Shown here: positions 16,823 through 25,082 of the stretch, one piece after another
Position numbering within the stretch: the stretch's first letter is position 1
Layout of the letters: the number at the start of each line of letters is the position of its first letter
From: Mesorhizobium amorphae CCNWGS0123
GTDB lineage: Bacteria > Pseudomonadota > Alphaproteobacteria > Rhizobiales > Rhizobiaceae
Length of the DNA: 64,000 bases
Direction: 5' to 3'
NCBI RefSeq assembly: GCF_001686985.1
Contig: NZ_CP015318.1
Span: 1,052,001 to 1,116,000, forward strand
Notes under the pieces: generated by a model
Seen by the model: the letters and a program-made list of their open reading frames with translations, nothing else
What the model was told of the DNA's origin: nothing
The model's database searches: none
Translations under genes and position numbers: made by a program

Positions 16823-17617
16823 ATGAACGGTTCAGCCGGTCGCAATTCGGAAACGCGCGCCATCGTCACCGGCGGTGCGCAAGGCATAGGCTTCGCCGTC
16901 GCCGAGGCGCTGGCCGATGAAGGCTGTCGCGCTTTGGCGCTGATCGGCCGCTCGCAGGAGAAGGGCGACAAGGCGGTCGCGGCTTTGAAGAAAAGTGGCG
17001 TCGACGCGATCTTCATCAGCGCCGATGTCGCCAAGGTTGCCGACTGCAAGCGCGCCGTCGACACCGCGATCGCCCATTTCGGCACTGTCAACGCGCTGGT
17101 CAACGCCGCCGCCACCTCGGCGCGCGGCTCATTGGTCGAGACCTCCGAAGAGCTTTTCGACACCATCTTCGCCACCAATGTGCGCGGGCCGTTCTTCCTG
17201 ATGCAGGGGCTGGTGGCACATCTTCTGGCGCGCAAGGCGCCCGGCTCGATCGTCAACGTGCTGTCGATGTCGGCGCATGCCGGCCAGTCCTTCCTGACGC
17301 CCTATTCGACCAGCAAGGGCGCGCTGATGACGCTGACCAAGAATGTCGCCAATGCCTATCGCACCAATCGCATCCGCTGCAACGCGGTGCTGCCCGGCTG
17401 GATGGATACTGAAGGCGAGGATATCGTGCAGAAGAAATGGCACGGCGCCGCCGACGACTGGCTGGAAAAGGCCGAGGCCGGACAGCCGATGGGCCAATTG
17501 GTGAAGCCGGCGCAGCTTGCCCGGTTGATCAGCTATATGGTCAGCCCGCAGGCCGGGGTCATGACCGGATCCCTGGTCGATTACGACCAGAATGTCGCCG
17601 GCGCCGGCGCGGAGTAG
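16823..17617 (+). CDS. Short-chain dehydrogenase/reductase (SDR)
   Basis: A 264-residue classical SDR. The cofactor motif is TGGAQGIG (residues 16-23); the catalytic residues are Tyr161 and Lys165 in YSTSK with a Ser near 148-150 (VLSMSAH); VNAAA replaces the common NNAG. GAGCAGAGCG precedes the ATG. It follows idhA in the same direction after an 84-base gap holding a repeat, so it probably oxidises or reduces a cyclitol or an inosose, but the substrate cannot be read from sequence. Confidence 0.88.
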   Translation: MNGSAGRNSETRAIVTGGAQGIGFAVAEALADEGCRALALIGRSQEKGDKAVAALKKSGVDAIFISADVAKVADCKRAVDTAIAHFGTVNALVNAAATSARGSLVETSEELFDTIFATNVRGPFFLMQGLVAHLLARKAPGSIVNVLSMSAHAGQSFLTPYSTSKGALMTLTKNVANAYRTNRIRCNAVLPGWMDTEGEDIVQKKWHGAADDWLEKAEAGQPMGQLVKPAQLARLISYMVSPQAGVMTGSLVDYDQNVAGAGAE

Positions 17618-17645
17618 TGACAAACGCCTCCGCTTCGATTATATG
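17617..17645 (+). promoter_or_regulatory. Predicted promoter of the DAHP-synthase leader transcript
   Basis: GTGACA at 17617-17622, 17-base spacer, TATATG at 17640-17645. It would start RNA at about 17652-17653, on the AUG of the leader ORF, giving a leaderless message as known for rhizobial trpL. Confidence 0.5.
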
Positions 17646-17652
17646 AGCCTCG

Positions 17653-17724
17653 ATGATCAACCTGACCGCCAAATATTGGTACTTTAGCAGCTCGCTGGCG
17701 GCGGGAGGATTGCGCTCGATCTGA
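17653..17724 (+). CDS. Aromatic leader peptide for DAHP synthase attenuation
   Basis: A 23-codon ORF from ATG 17653 to TGA 17722-17724, beginning MINLTAKYWYFSSS. Codons 8-11 are Tyr, Trp, Tyr, Phe, so translation would stall when any aromatic amino acid is short. It lies directly after a predicted promoter, with no room for a ribosome site, so would be read from a leaderless AUG. It ends before a hairpin terminator and 88 bases before the DAHP synthase start. It is too short for usual gene callers. Function is inferred from codon content and RNA geometry. Confidence 0.75.
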   Translation: MINLTAKYWYFSSSLAAGGLRSI

Positions 17725-17772
17725 AGATTGCAGATCAAAATCCGACAAGCCGCCAGACCTGGCGGCTTTTTT
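17695..17772 (+). promoter_or_regulatory. Transcription attenuator of the DAHP synthase gene
   Basis: Terminator: AAGCCGCCA (17747-17755), loop GACC, TGGCGGCTT (17760-17768), with six T at 17767-17772. Antiterminator: CTGGCGGC (17695-17702) is an exact complement of GCCGCCAG (17749-17756), the left arm of the terminator. A further hairpin GATCTG/CAGATC (17718-17736) lies between. A ribosome stalled at codons 17674-17685 leaves 17695-17702 free to form the antiterminator; one at the stop codon covers it and lets the terminator form. Confidence 0.75.
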
Positions 17773-17812
17773 GTTTCAGCCGGCAGGTCTCCTAAACCAG
17801 GAGCAGAAAGCC

Positions 17813-18904
17813 GTGTTGACCACCACAGACGACCTTCGGGTCACCGAACTCAAGGAACTGAGCACGCCGGACGAGGTGATGCGCGAGATACCGCGCACGC
17901 TGACGGCGACGCGCACCGTTGCCGCCTCGCGCAACGCCATCCACGCCATCCTGACGGGGGCCGACGATCGACTTGTTGTCATCGTCGGCCCTTGTTCCAT
18001 CCACGATCCGGTCGCTGCCATGGACTACGCCAGCCGTCTGGCGGCGCTGCGTGAGGCCCTGTCCGACCGGCTCGAGATCGTCATGCGCGTCTATTTCGAG
18101 AAGCCGCGCACCACGGTCGGCTGGAAGGGCCTGATCAACGATCCCGACCTCGACGGCAGCTTCAACATCGACAAGGGGCTCAGGATGGCGCGCAACGTGC
18201 TCTCGGCCGTCAACAATCTCGGCCTGCCGGCGGCGACCGAATTCCTCGACATGACGACGCCGCAATACATTGCCGACCTCGTCGCTTGGGGCGCCATCGG
18301 CGCGCGCACCACCGAGAGCCAGATCCATCGCGAGCTGGCATCGGGCCTGTCCTGCCCGGTCGGCTTCAAGAACGGCACCGACGGCAATTTGCGCATCGCC
18401 GCCGAGGCGGTGAAATCCGCCGCCCAGCCGCATCATTTCATGGCGGTGACCAAGGGCGGGCGCAGCGCGATTGCGACGACCACGGGCAACGAAGACTGCC
18501 ACGTCATCCTGCGCGGTGGCATTCAGCCCAATTATGACGCGGCGAGTGTCGCGGCGGCCTCAGCGGAACTCGGCCGGATCGGTGTTGCGCCGCGGCTGAT
18601 GATCGATGTCAGCCACGCCAACAGCTCGAAGAAGCCGGAGAACCAGCCGAAGGTGGCGGCCGACGTGGCGGGCCAGGTCGCGGCGGGCGACGAGCGCATC
18701 ATCGGCGTCATGATCGAGAGCAATCTCGTCGCCGGCCGCCAGGACGTCGTGCCCGGCAAGCCGCTCGTCTATGGCCAGAGCGTCACCGATGGCTGTATCG
18801 ACTGGGCAACCACCGAGACGGTGCTGCACGGTCTTGCCGGCGCCGTCGAGTGGCGCCGCTCGGCGCGCCGCGCCATGCTGGACAGCCGCCAGGGAGCCGC
18901 CTGA
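17813..18904 (+). CDS. aroG: Class I 3-deoxy-7-phosphoheptulonate (DAHP) synthase, AroF/G/H type
   Basis: A protein of about 363 residues that condenses PEP and erythrose-4-phosphate in the first step of aromatic amino acid synthesis (EC 2.5.1.54). Family motifs: VGPCSIHDP (PEP/metal), MRVYFEKPRTTVGWKGLINDP, GARTTESQIHR, VGFKNGTDGNL and IDVSHANS. I choose GTG 17813, nine bases after AGGAG; the frame is open further upstream only through the terminator. It is regulated by the leader peptide and attenuator before it. Its place inside the inositol region is probably accidental. Confidence 0.93.
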   Translation: MLTTTDDLRVTELKELSTPDEVMREIPRTLTATRTVAASRNAIHAILTGADDRLVVIVGPCSIHDPVAAMDYASRLAALREALSDRLEIVMRVYFEKPRTTVGWKGLINDPDLDGSFNIDKGLRMARNVLSAVNNLGLPAATEFLDMTTPQYIADLVAWGAIGARTTESQIHRELASGLSCPVGFKNGTDGNLRIAAEAVKSAAQPHHFMAVTKGGRSAIATTTGNEDCHVILRGGIQPNYDAASVAAASAELGRIGVAPRLMIDVSHANSSKKPENQPKVAADVAGQVAAGDERIIGVMIESNLVAGRQDVVPGKPLVYGQSVTDGCIDWATTETVLHGLAGAVEWRRSARRAMLDSRQGAA

Positions 18905-18914
18905 CGCTATTGAA

Positions 18915-18940
18915 CAGCCGCGCCGTAACCGGCGCGGCTG
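18915..18940. terminator. Bidirectional hairpin between convergent aroG and iolY
   Basis: CAGCCGCGCC / GGCGCGGCTG with a six-base loop, between two genes that converge. No clear T-run on either side; a stem this strong could still serve both transcripts. Confidence 0.5.
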
Positions 18941-18943
18941 CCG

Positions 18944-20053
18944 CTATCGCACATCCACCCAGCGCTGCTCCTCGAACGAGCGCGCCATCGCATGCACGGT
19001 GCGCTCGATCTCCAGGCCTTCGTCGAAGTCGATGATCCGCGCCGGCTTACCGGCGAGCCGCATCAGGAGCTCTCGGCATTCGATGATCTTGAGATCGTTG
19101 AAGCCGAGGCCGTGGCCGGGCGCCGGCAGGAAGGCGTCGTAGGGCTTGTGGTGCGGCGCCACCAGAATGGTGCGGTAGCCCTGCTCGGTCGGCCGGTCGG
19201 CGGTGAGGTAGAGCTGGAATTCGTTGAACCGCTCCTGATCGTAGAGGATCGAGCCTTTGGAGCCGAAGATCTGGATGGCTATGCGGCCCTTGCGGCCCCA
19301 GGCCGAACGGTTGACCAGCAGCGTGCCGGCAACGCCGTTTTCGAGATGCATCAGCACGCTGGCGATGTCATAGGTTTCGACCGCGCGGCGGCCGCCCGAT
19401 GCCAGTTTGCGGTCGGCATAGGGCTTGGCCATGTCGCACATGACGCGGCCGACACGGCCGAACAGCACGTTGACCAGGGACAGCGGATGCACGGCGAAAT
19501 CGTCGAGCGCGCCATAGCCGGAAGCCGCCTCGTGCTTCCAGAAGAACGGCGCTTCGGGGTCGGCCATGAAATCCTCGTCCATCTCGATGCGCAGATGGTT
19601 GACCTCGCCGATGATCTTCTCGTCGAGCAACGCACCGATGTGACGGATGGCGGGGTTCTGGATGTAGTTGTAGCCGAGCGCGGCCACCTTGCCGGATTTC
19701 TTCGCCGCCGCGGCCATGGCTTGTGCCTCGGCGAAGCCCGGCGCCATCGGCTTTTCGCACCACAGATGCTTGCCGGCCTCGAGGATGGCGATGGCCATTT
19801 CCGGGTGGAACTGGTTGGGCGTGGTCAGTGAGACGACATCGACCTCGGGGTCGTTGACGACGGCGCGCCAGTCGCCGGAGCCTTTGGCGAAGCCGAATTC
19901 TGCGGCGCGGCGTTTGGCGAGATCCGCATCGACCTCGCCCAGATGCACCAGCCTTGGCTTGGCGACTTCGGGAAAGACGGTGCCGACCGCGCTCCAGGCA
20001 ATCGCATGGCACTTGCCCATGAAGCCCGTACCGATAAGACCGACTCCGACCAT
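18944..20053 (-). CDS. iolY: Gfo/Idh/MocA oxidoreductase, IolY-like (scyllo-inositol dehydrogenase type)
   Basis: A 369-residue NAD(P)-dependent dehydrogenase: Rossmann motif VGLIGTGFMGKCHA, catalytic Lys in WCEKPMAPG, and GYGALDDFAVHPLSLV in the substrate domain. It is divergent from iolR, as the gene described as iolY (needed for scyllo-inositol use) is in S. meliloti. I use the ATG at 20053, which has GGAG nine bases upstream; an in-frame GTG five codons earlier lacks a ribosome site. The symbol rests on gene order and family, so another sugar dehydrogenase role remains possible. Confidence 0.78.
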   Translation of the reverse strand: MVGVGLIGTGFMGKCHAIAWSAVGTVFPEVAKPRLVHLGEVDADLAKRRAAEFGFAKGSGDWRAVVNDPEVDVVSLTTPNQFHPEMAIAILEAGKHLWCEKPMAPGFAEAQAMAAAAKKSGKVAALGYNYIQNPAIRHIGALLDEKIIGEVNHLRIEMDEDFMADPEAPFFWKHEAASGYGALDDFAVHPLSLVNVLFGRVGRVMCDMAKPYADRKLASGGRRAVETYDIASVLMHLENGVAGTLLVNRSAWGRKGRIAIQIFGSKGSILYDQERFNEFQLYLTADRPTEQGYRTILVAPHHKPYDAFLPAPGHGLGFNDLKIIECRELLMRLAGKPARIIDFDEGLEIERTVHAMARSFEEQRWVDVR

Positions 20054-20084
20054 CTCTGCAATCTCCACTGCGGGGAAAATAGTG

Positions 20085-20100
20085 TGGATGAATTAATCCA
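20085..20100. promoter_or_regulatory. Palindrome between iolY and iolR (weak IolR-type site)
   Basis: T-GGAT-GAATTA-ATCC-A, the same 4-6-4 geometry as the GGAA-N6-TTCC boxes elsewhere in this region. It could serve autoregulation of iolR and control of iolY. Confidence 0.35.
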
Positions 20101-20187
20101 TTTTACTCGCAGATGGAACGTGTGACTCATTTTTTATGGCCTTCTTGCACAGTCTCGCTATGATGTGCACAGAGGGGGCTTCGACAG

Positions 20188-21054
20188 ATGGGCTTGGGCG
20201 GAGCGACGATGGACGAACGGGTGCCCCGCGATTTCGAGACGCTGCGGGCGACGATCCTGGAGCGGCGCCAGAGCCTGCCCAAGCGTATCGCGCAGATCGC
20301 CGCCTATGCGCTCGACAATCCCGACGATATCGCCTTCGGCACTGCAGCCAGCATCGCCGCTTCCGCCGGCGTTCAGCCATCGACCCTGATCCGTTTTGCC
20401 CAGCAACTCGGATTCGACGGCTTCACCAGCCTGCAGCAGGTGTTTCGCGAGCGCCTGCGCGAGCGCAATTCCTCCTATGACGAAAGGCTGGCAGCACTCC
20501 GCGCCAAGGCCGAGGAGGGTGCCGGCCACCGGGCGATTTTCGACGGCTTCGTCGCCGCCGCCAGCACTTCGCTCAGCGACATTTCGCGCACGCTCAACGA
20601 ACCGCATTTCGAAGAGGCGATCGCTCTGCTGGCCAAGGCCGAGACCATCTATGTGCTGGCCAAGCGCCGCTCCTATCCGGTCGCGTCCTACATCGCCTAT
20701 GCGCTGGGCAAGCTGAAGATCCGCAACCAGCTGATCGAATCGGCCGCCGGCCTGAACGCCGAGATGGTCGGCTTTGCCACGCCGAACGACGCCGTCATCG
20801 CCATCAGTTTTTCTCCCTATGCGCCGGCGACCATCGAGGAGACGCGCGCCATCTCCGAGCAGGGCGTGCCGATCGTGGCCATCACCGACAGCTCGTTTTC
20901 GCCGCTCGCCCAGTTCGCCAAGGTCTGGTTCGAAGTCGCCGAGGCTGATTTCGCCGGCTTCCGTTCGCTGTCGGCGACGATGGCGCTGGCCATGGCGCTC
21001 ACCGTTGCCGTTGGCGAAAAGCGGCGCGACACGGGCCGCAAGCGCAAGGCCTGA
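20188..21054 (+). CDS. iolR: IolR, RpiR-family repressor of inositol genes
   Basis: A 288-residue regulator: N-terminal RpiR HTH (LPKRIAQIAAYALDNPDDIAFGT ... with recognition region around SAGVQPSTLIRFAQQLG) and a C-terminal SIS domain (about residues 135-270) that would bind a phosphorylated sugar, probably an intermediate of inositol breakdown. It precedes iolC in the same direction, and IolR-type boxes lie between them. Two starts are plausible: ATG 20188 after AGGGGG and ATG 20209 after GGAG. Confidence 0.9.
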   Translation: MGLGGATMDERVPRDFETLRATILERRQSLPKRIAQIAAYALDNPDDIAFGTAASIAASAGVQPSTLIRFAQQLGFDGFTSLQQVFRERLRERNSSYDERLAALRAKAEEGAGHRAIFDGFVAAASTSLSDISRTLNEPHFEEAIALLAKAETIYVLAKRRSYPVASYIAYALGKLKIRNQLIESAAGLNAEMVGFATPNDAVIAISFSPYAPATIEETRAISEQGVPIVAITDSSFSPLAQFAKVWFEVAEADFAGFRSLSATMALAMALTVAVGEKRRDTGRKRKA

Positions 21055-21094
21055 CGCCGGCCTTCGGGTTCATGGTCAGGCACTTTCCAGCAAA

Positions 21095-21108
21095 GGAATG
21101 CTCATTCC
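21095..21108. promoter_or_regulatory. IolR operator 1 before iolC
   Basis: GGAATG-CT-CATTCC, a perfect palindrome containing GGAA-N6-TTCC. It lies just upstream of a TTGACT (21112-21117) that may be the -35 of the iolC promoter. Confidence 0.6.
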
Positions 21109-21124
21109 ATCTTGACTATGGATT

Positions 21125-21138
21125 GGAATTATTATTTC
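21125..21138. promoter_or_regulatory. IolR operator 2 before iolC
   Basis: GGAA-TTATTA-TTTC, 30 bases after operator 1 and within the probable promoter spacer. Nearly the same as the site at 12538-12551. Confidence 0.5.
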
Positions 21139-21220
21139 ATATTGACGGCGCCACGCTGCCGCTCGCACGTGTACCCCAAAATGAAGTTGCTCAAGACAAC
21201 AAGGCCGATGGGAGGTTCCA

Positions 21221-23155
21221 ATGGGCGAAGCCGTGGAAGCGAGACATACACCGCTCGACGTCATCACCATCGGCCGTGCGTCGGTCGATCTCTATGGCCA
21301 GCAGACCGGCTCGCGGCTGGAGGACATCACCTCCTTCGCCAAGTCGGTTGGCGGCTGCCCGGCCAACATTTCGGTCGGCACGGCAAGGCTCGGCCTGCGC
21401 TCGGCGCTGCTCACCCGCGTCGGCGACGAGCAGATGGGCCGTTTCATCCGCGAACAGCTCAGGCGTGAAGGCGTCTCGGTCGACGGCCTCAAGACCGACA
21501 AGGACCGGCTGACCGCGCTGGTGCTCCTGTCGGTCGAGGAAGAGGGCGTGTCGCCGATGATCTTCTATCGCTCCGACTGCGCCGACATGGCGCTGGCGGA
21601 GGAAGACATCGACGAGGCTTTCATCGCCTCGGCGCGCTCCGTCGTTGTCACCGGCACGCATTTTTCGCGGCCCAACAGCGACGCCGCGCAGCGCAAGGCG
21701 ATCCGCATCATGAAAGCCAAGGGCGGCAAGGTGGTGTTCGACATTGACTACCGCCCCAATCTCTGGGGCCTCGCCGGCCATGCCGAAGGCTTTGAGCGCT
21801 ATGTCAAATCCGACCGTGTCTCGGCGCAGCTGAAGACCGTGCTGCCCGATTGCGATCTCATCGTCGGCACCGAAGAGGAGATCATGATCGCGTCGGGCGC
21901 CGACGACTGCCTGAGCGCGCTGAAGACCATCCGTTCGCTGTCCAAGGCCACCATCGTGCTGAAGCGCGGCGCCATGGGCTGCATTGTCTATGACGGGCCG
22001 ATCAGCGACGATCTCGAGGACGGCGTCGTCGGCAAGGGCTTCCCGATCGAGGTCTACAACGTGCTCGGCGCCGGCGACGCCTTCATGTCCGGGTTCCTGC
22101 GCGGCTGGCTCGGCGGCGAGAACCTTGCCACGGCGGCGACCTGGGCCAATGCCTGCGGCGCCTTCGCCGTGTCGCGGCTGCTCTGTGCGCCGGAATATCC
22201 GACCTTCGAGGAGCTGCAATTCTTCCTCAAGCACGGCAGCAAGCATCTGGCGCTGCGCAAGGACGAGGCCATCAACCACATCCATTGGGCGACGACGCGC
22301 CGGCGCGACATTCCTTCGCTGATGGCGCTGGCCTGCGACCACCGCGTCCAGCTCGAGGATGTGGCGGCCAAGGTTGGCGCCGATGTCGCGCGCATCGAGG
22401 ATTTCAAGGTGCTGACGGTCAAGGCGGCCGCCAAGGTGGCTGCCGGTCGCGGCGGCTATGGCATGCTGCTTGACGAAAAATTTGGCCGCGACGCGATGTT
22501 CGAGTTCGCCCGCCATCCCTTCGCCTGGCTCGGCCGTCCCGTCGAACTGCCGGGCTCGCGGCCGCTTCGCTTCGAATTCTCGCAGGACATTGGCTCGCAA
22601 CTGGTCGAATGGCCGGTCGAGCACTGCATCAAGTGCCTGTGCTTCTATCATCCCGACGATCCCGAGGCGCTGAAGACGGAGCAGCAGCAGAAGCTGCGGG
22701 CGCTGTTCGAGGCCGCGCGGAAGGTAGGCAGGGAACTTCTCATCGAAATCATCGCCGGCAAGCACGGCAAGCTCGACGACACGACGATCCCGCGCGCGTT
22801 GGAAGAGCTTTATGCGCTCGGCATCAAGCCCGACTGGTGGAAGCTCGAACCGCAGGCTTCCGCGAGCGCCTGGGCCAAGATCGAGTCGGTGATCGTCAGG
22901 AACGATCCATGGTGCCGCGGCGTCGTGCTGCTCGGGCTGGAAGCGCCGCAGGACGAGCTCGAGGCGGCCTTCGCCGCCACCGCCAAGGCGCCCATCGTCA
23001 AAGGCTTTGCCGTCGGTCGCACCATCTTCATCAATGCCGCCGAACAATGGCTTGCCGGCAGGATGTTGGATGACGAAGCTGTGGCCGACATGGCATCGCG
23101 CTTCGAGCAATTGACCGAGGCATGGCTTGCCGCACGCGGCCGCAAGGCCGCATAA
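21221..23155 (+). CDS. iolC: IolC, 5-dehydro-2-deoxygluconokinase fused to a DUF2090 domain
   Basis: A 644-residue two-domain protein. Residues 10-330 are a PfkB/ribokinase-type kinase (GRASVDLYG, VGGCPANISVGTARLG near 45, GAGDAFMSGFLRG with the catalytic Asp near 290) that phosphorylates 5-dehydro-2-deoxy-D-gluconate (EC 2.7.1.92). Residues 350-630 form a DUF2090 aldolase-like barrel (MALACDHRVQLED, LLIEIIAGKHGK), the usual extra half of rhizobial IolC; it may carry out the next aldol cleavage. GGGAGG precedes the ATG. First gene of iolCDE-x-B under IolR boxes. Confidence 0.93.
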   Translation: MGEAVEARHTPLDVITIGRASVDLYGQQTGSRLEDITSFAKSVGGCPANISVGTARLGLRSALLTRVGDEQMGRFIREQLRREGVSVDGLKTDKDRLTALVLLSVEEEGVSPMIFYRSDCADMALAEEDIDEAFIASARSVVVTGTHFSRPNSDAAQRKAIRIMKAKGGKVVFDIDYRPNLWGLAGHAEGFERYVKSDRVSAQLKTVLPDCDLIVGTEEEIMIASGADDCLSALKTIRSLSKATIVLKRGAMGCIVYDGPISDDLEDGVVGKGFPIEVYNVLGAGDAFMSGFLRGWLGGENLATAATWANACGAFAVSRLLCAPEYPTFEELQFFLKHGSKHLALRKDEAINHIHWATTRRRDIPSLMALACDHRVQLEDVAAKVGADVARIEDFKVLTVKAAAKVAAGRGGYGMLLDEKFGRDAMFEFARHPFAWLGRPVELPGSRPLRFEFSQDIGSQLVEWPVEHCIKCLCFYHPDDPEALKTEQQQKLRALFEAARKVGRELLIEIIAGKHGKLDDTTIPRALEELYALGIKPDWWKLEPQASASAWAKIESVIVRNDPWCRGVVLLGLEAPQDELEAAFAATAKAPIVKGFAVGRTIFINAAEQWLAGRMLDDEAVADMASRFEQLTEAWLAARGRKAA

Positions 23156-23181
23156 GAAGACGGAAAGCCGGAGGAAACGAC

Positions 23182-25026
23182 ATGACCAAGACCGTTCGCC
23201 TGACGATGGCGCAGGCTGTGACCCGCTTTCTGTCCCGCCAGATGACCGAGATCGACGGCAAGAAGGTTCAGATCTTCGGCGGCGTCTGGGCGATCTTCGG
23301 CCACGGCAATGTCGCCGGCATCGGCGAGGCGCTTTATCAGGTGCGCGACGACCTGCCGACCTTCCGCGCCCATAACGAACAGGCGATGGCGCATGCGGCG
23401 ATCGCCTACGCCAAGGCCAATTTCCGCCGCCGCTTCATGGCGGCGACCTCTTCGATCGGCCCCGGCGCGCTCAACATGGTGACGGCGGCGGCACTTGCGC
23501 ATGTAAACAGACTGCCCGTCCTGTTTTTGCCCGGCGATGTCTTCGCCAACCGCTTGCCGGATCCGGTGCTGCAGCAGGCCGAGGATTTTTCCGACGGCAC
23601 GGCGACCGTCAACGACTGCTTCCGCGCCGTGTCGCGCTATTTCGACCGCATCACCCGTCCCGAGCAGATCATCCCGGCGCTCAACCGCGCCATGCAGGTG
23701 CTGACCGATCCGGCCGAATGCGGCCCGGTGACGCTGTCGCTGTGCCAGGACGTGCAGGCCGAGGCCTATGATTATCCGGAAAGCTTCTTCGCCGAGCGCG
23801 TATGGACGCCGCGCAGGGTGCGCCCCGATCGCCAGGAACTGGCGGCCGCGGTGGCGGCGCTCAAGGGCGCCAAAAAGCCGTTGGTGATCGCTGGCGGCGG
23901 CGTCCTCTATTCGCAGGCTTCCCGAGAATTGGCGAAGCTGGTGCAAGGCGCCGGCATTCCGGTCTGCGAGACGCAAGGCGGCAAGTCATCGCTCCCCGAT
24001 GATCATCCGCTCAACATGGCTGCGGTCGGCGTCACCGGCACCTCCGCTGCCAACCGGCTGGCCGAGGAGGCCGACGTGGTGCTGGCCGTCGGCACCAGGC
24101 TGCAGGATTTCACCACCGGTTCCTGGGCGCTGTTCAAGAATTCCGGCCGGACCATCATCGGCCTGAACAGCCAGCCTTTCGATGCCGGCAAGCACTGGGC
24201 ACTGCCGCTGGTCGCCGACGCGGCGGAAGGGCTTTCCGAACTTACTGCCGCGCTGAAGGGCTGGAAGGCGCCTGCCGCCTGGACCGACAATGCGCTCAAG
24301 GGCAAGACGGACTGGCAGGCCGATGCCGGCAAGGTGACGGCGTCGACCAATGCCGCCTATCCGTCCGACGCGCAGGTGATCGGCGCCGTGCAGCGCACGA
24401 TGGGCGCCAGTGTGACGCTGCTGCACGCCGCCGGCGGTCTGCCCGGCGAATTGCACAAGCTCTGGCAGGCCGGCGCGCCTGGCTCCTACCATGCCGAATA
24501 CGGCTTCTCGACCATGGGCTATGAGATAGCCGGCGGCCTCGGCGTCAAGATGGCCAAGCCCGACGAGGAGGTCGTCGTCATGATCGGCGACGGCTCCTAT
24601 CTGATGCTCAATTCCGAGATCGCGACCTCGGTCATGCTCGGCCTCAAGCTGGTGATCGTGCTGCTCGACAATAGAGGCTACGGCTGCATCAACCGGCTGC
24701 AGATGGCGACCGGCGGCGCCAACTTCAACAATCTCTTGAAGGACTCGCGCCACGAGATCCTGCCGGATATCGACTTCGCCGCGCACGCGGCAAGCCTAGG
24801 CGCCATATCCGAGAAAGTGACCTCGATCGCCGGGCTGGAAACGGCGCTTGGGCAGGCGAAACAGAACAGCAGGACCACGGTCCTGGTCATCGACACCGAC
24901 CCGCTGGTCTCGACCGATGCCGGCGGCCATTGGTGGGATGTCGCCGTACCGGAAGTCTCGTCGCGGCGCGAAGTGAACGCCGCGCGCAAGAAATACGAGG
25001 AAGCCTTGAGCGAACGGCAGGCCTGA
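23182..25026 (+). CDS. iolD: IolD, 3D-(3,5/4)-trihydroxycyclohexane-1,2-dione hydrolase
   Basis: A 614-residue thiamine-diphosphate enzyme that opens the cyclitol ring (EC 3.7.1.22). The pyrophosphate-binding motif runs from GDGSYLML to LDNRGYG (about residues 470-500), the N-terminal active-site Glu is in FRAHNEQAMAHAA, and the middle domain follows. GGAGG lies seven bases before the ATG at 23182. It is 26 bases after iolC and 56 before iolE. Confidence 0.94.
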   Translation: MTKTVRLTMAQAVTRFLSRQMTEIDGKKVQIFGGVWAIFGHGNVAGIGEALYQVRDDLPTFRAHNEQAMAHAAIAYAKANFRRRFMAATSSIGPGALNMVTAAALAHVNRLPVLFLPGDVFANRLPDPVLQQAEDFSDGTATVNDCFRAVSRYFDRITRPEQIIPALNRAMQVLTDPAECGPVTLSLCQDVQAEAYDYPESFFAERVWTPRRVRPDRQELAAAVAALKGAKKPLVIAGGGVLYSQASRELAKLVQGAGIPVCETQGGKSSLPDDHPLNMAAVGVTGTSAANRLAEEADVVLAVGTRLQDFTTGSWALFKNSGRTIIGLNSQPFDAGKHWALPLVADAAEGLSELTAALKGWKAPAAWTDNALKGKTDWQADAGKVTASTNAAYPSDAQVIGAVQRTMGASVTLLHAAGGLPGELHKLWQAGAPGSYHAEYGFSTMGYEIAGGLGVKMAKPDEEVVVMIGDGSYLMLNSEIATSVMLGLKLVIVLLDNRGYGCINRLQMATGGANFNNLLKDSRHEILPDIDFAAHAASLGAISEKVTSIAGLETALGQAKQNSRTTVLVIDTDPLVSTDAGGHWWDVAVPEVSSRREVNAARKKYEEALSERQA

Positions 25027-25082
25027 GCCCGCCGTTCAAAGACCCTGGGCTGCCAGAAACGATCTGACACTGGAGTGACGAC

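Noticed and set aside
21191..23110. 639-codon frame opposite iolC
   Set aside because: It is the antisense of a well-supported kinase gene with no recognisable domain; a codon-bias artefact.
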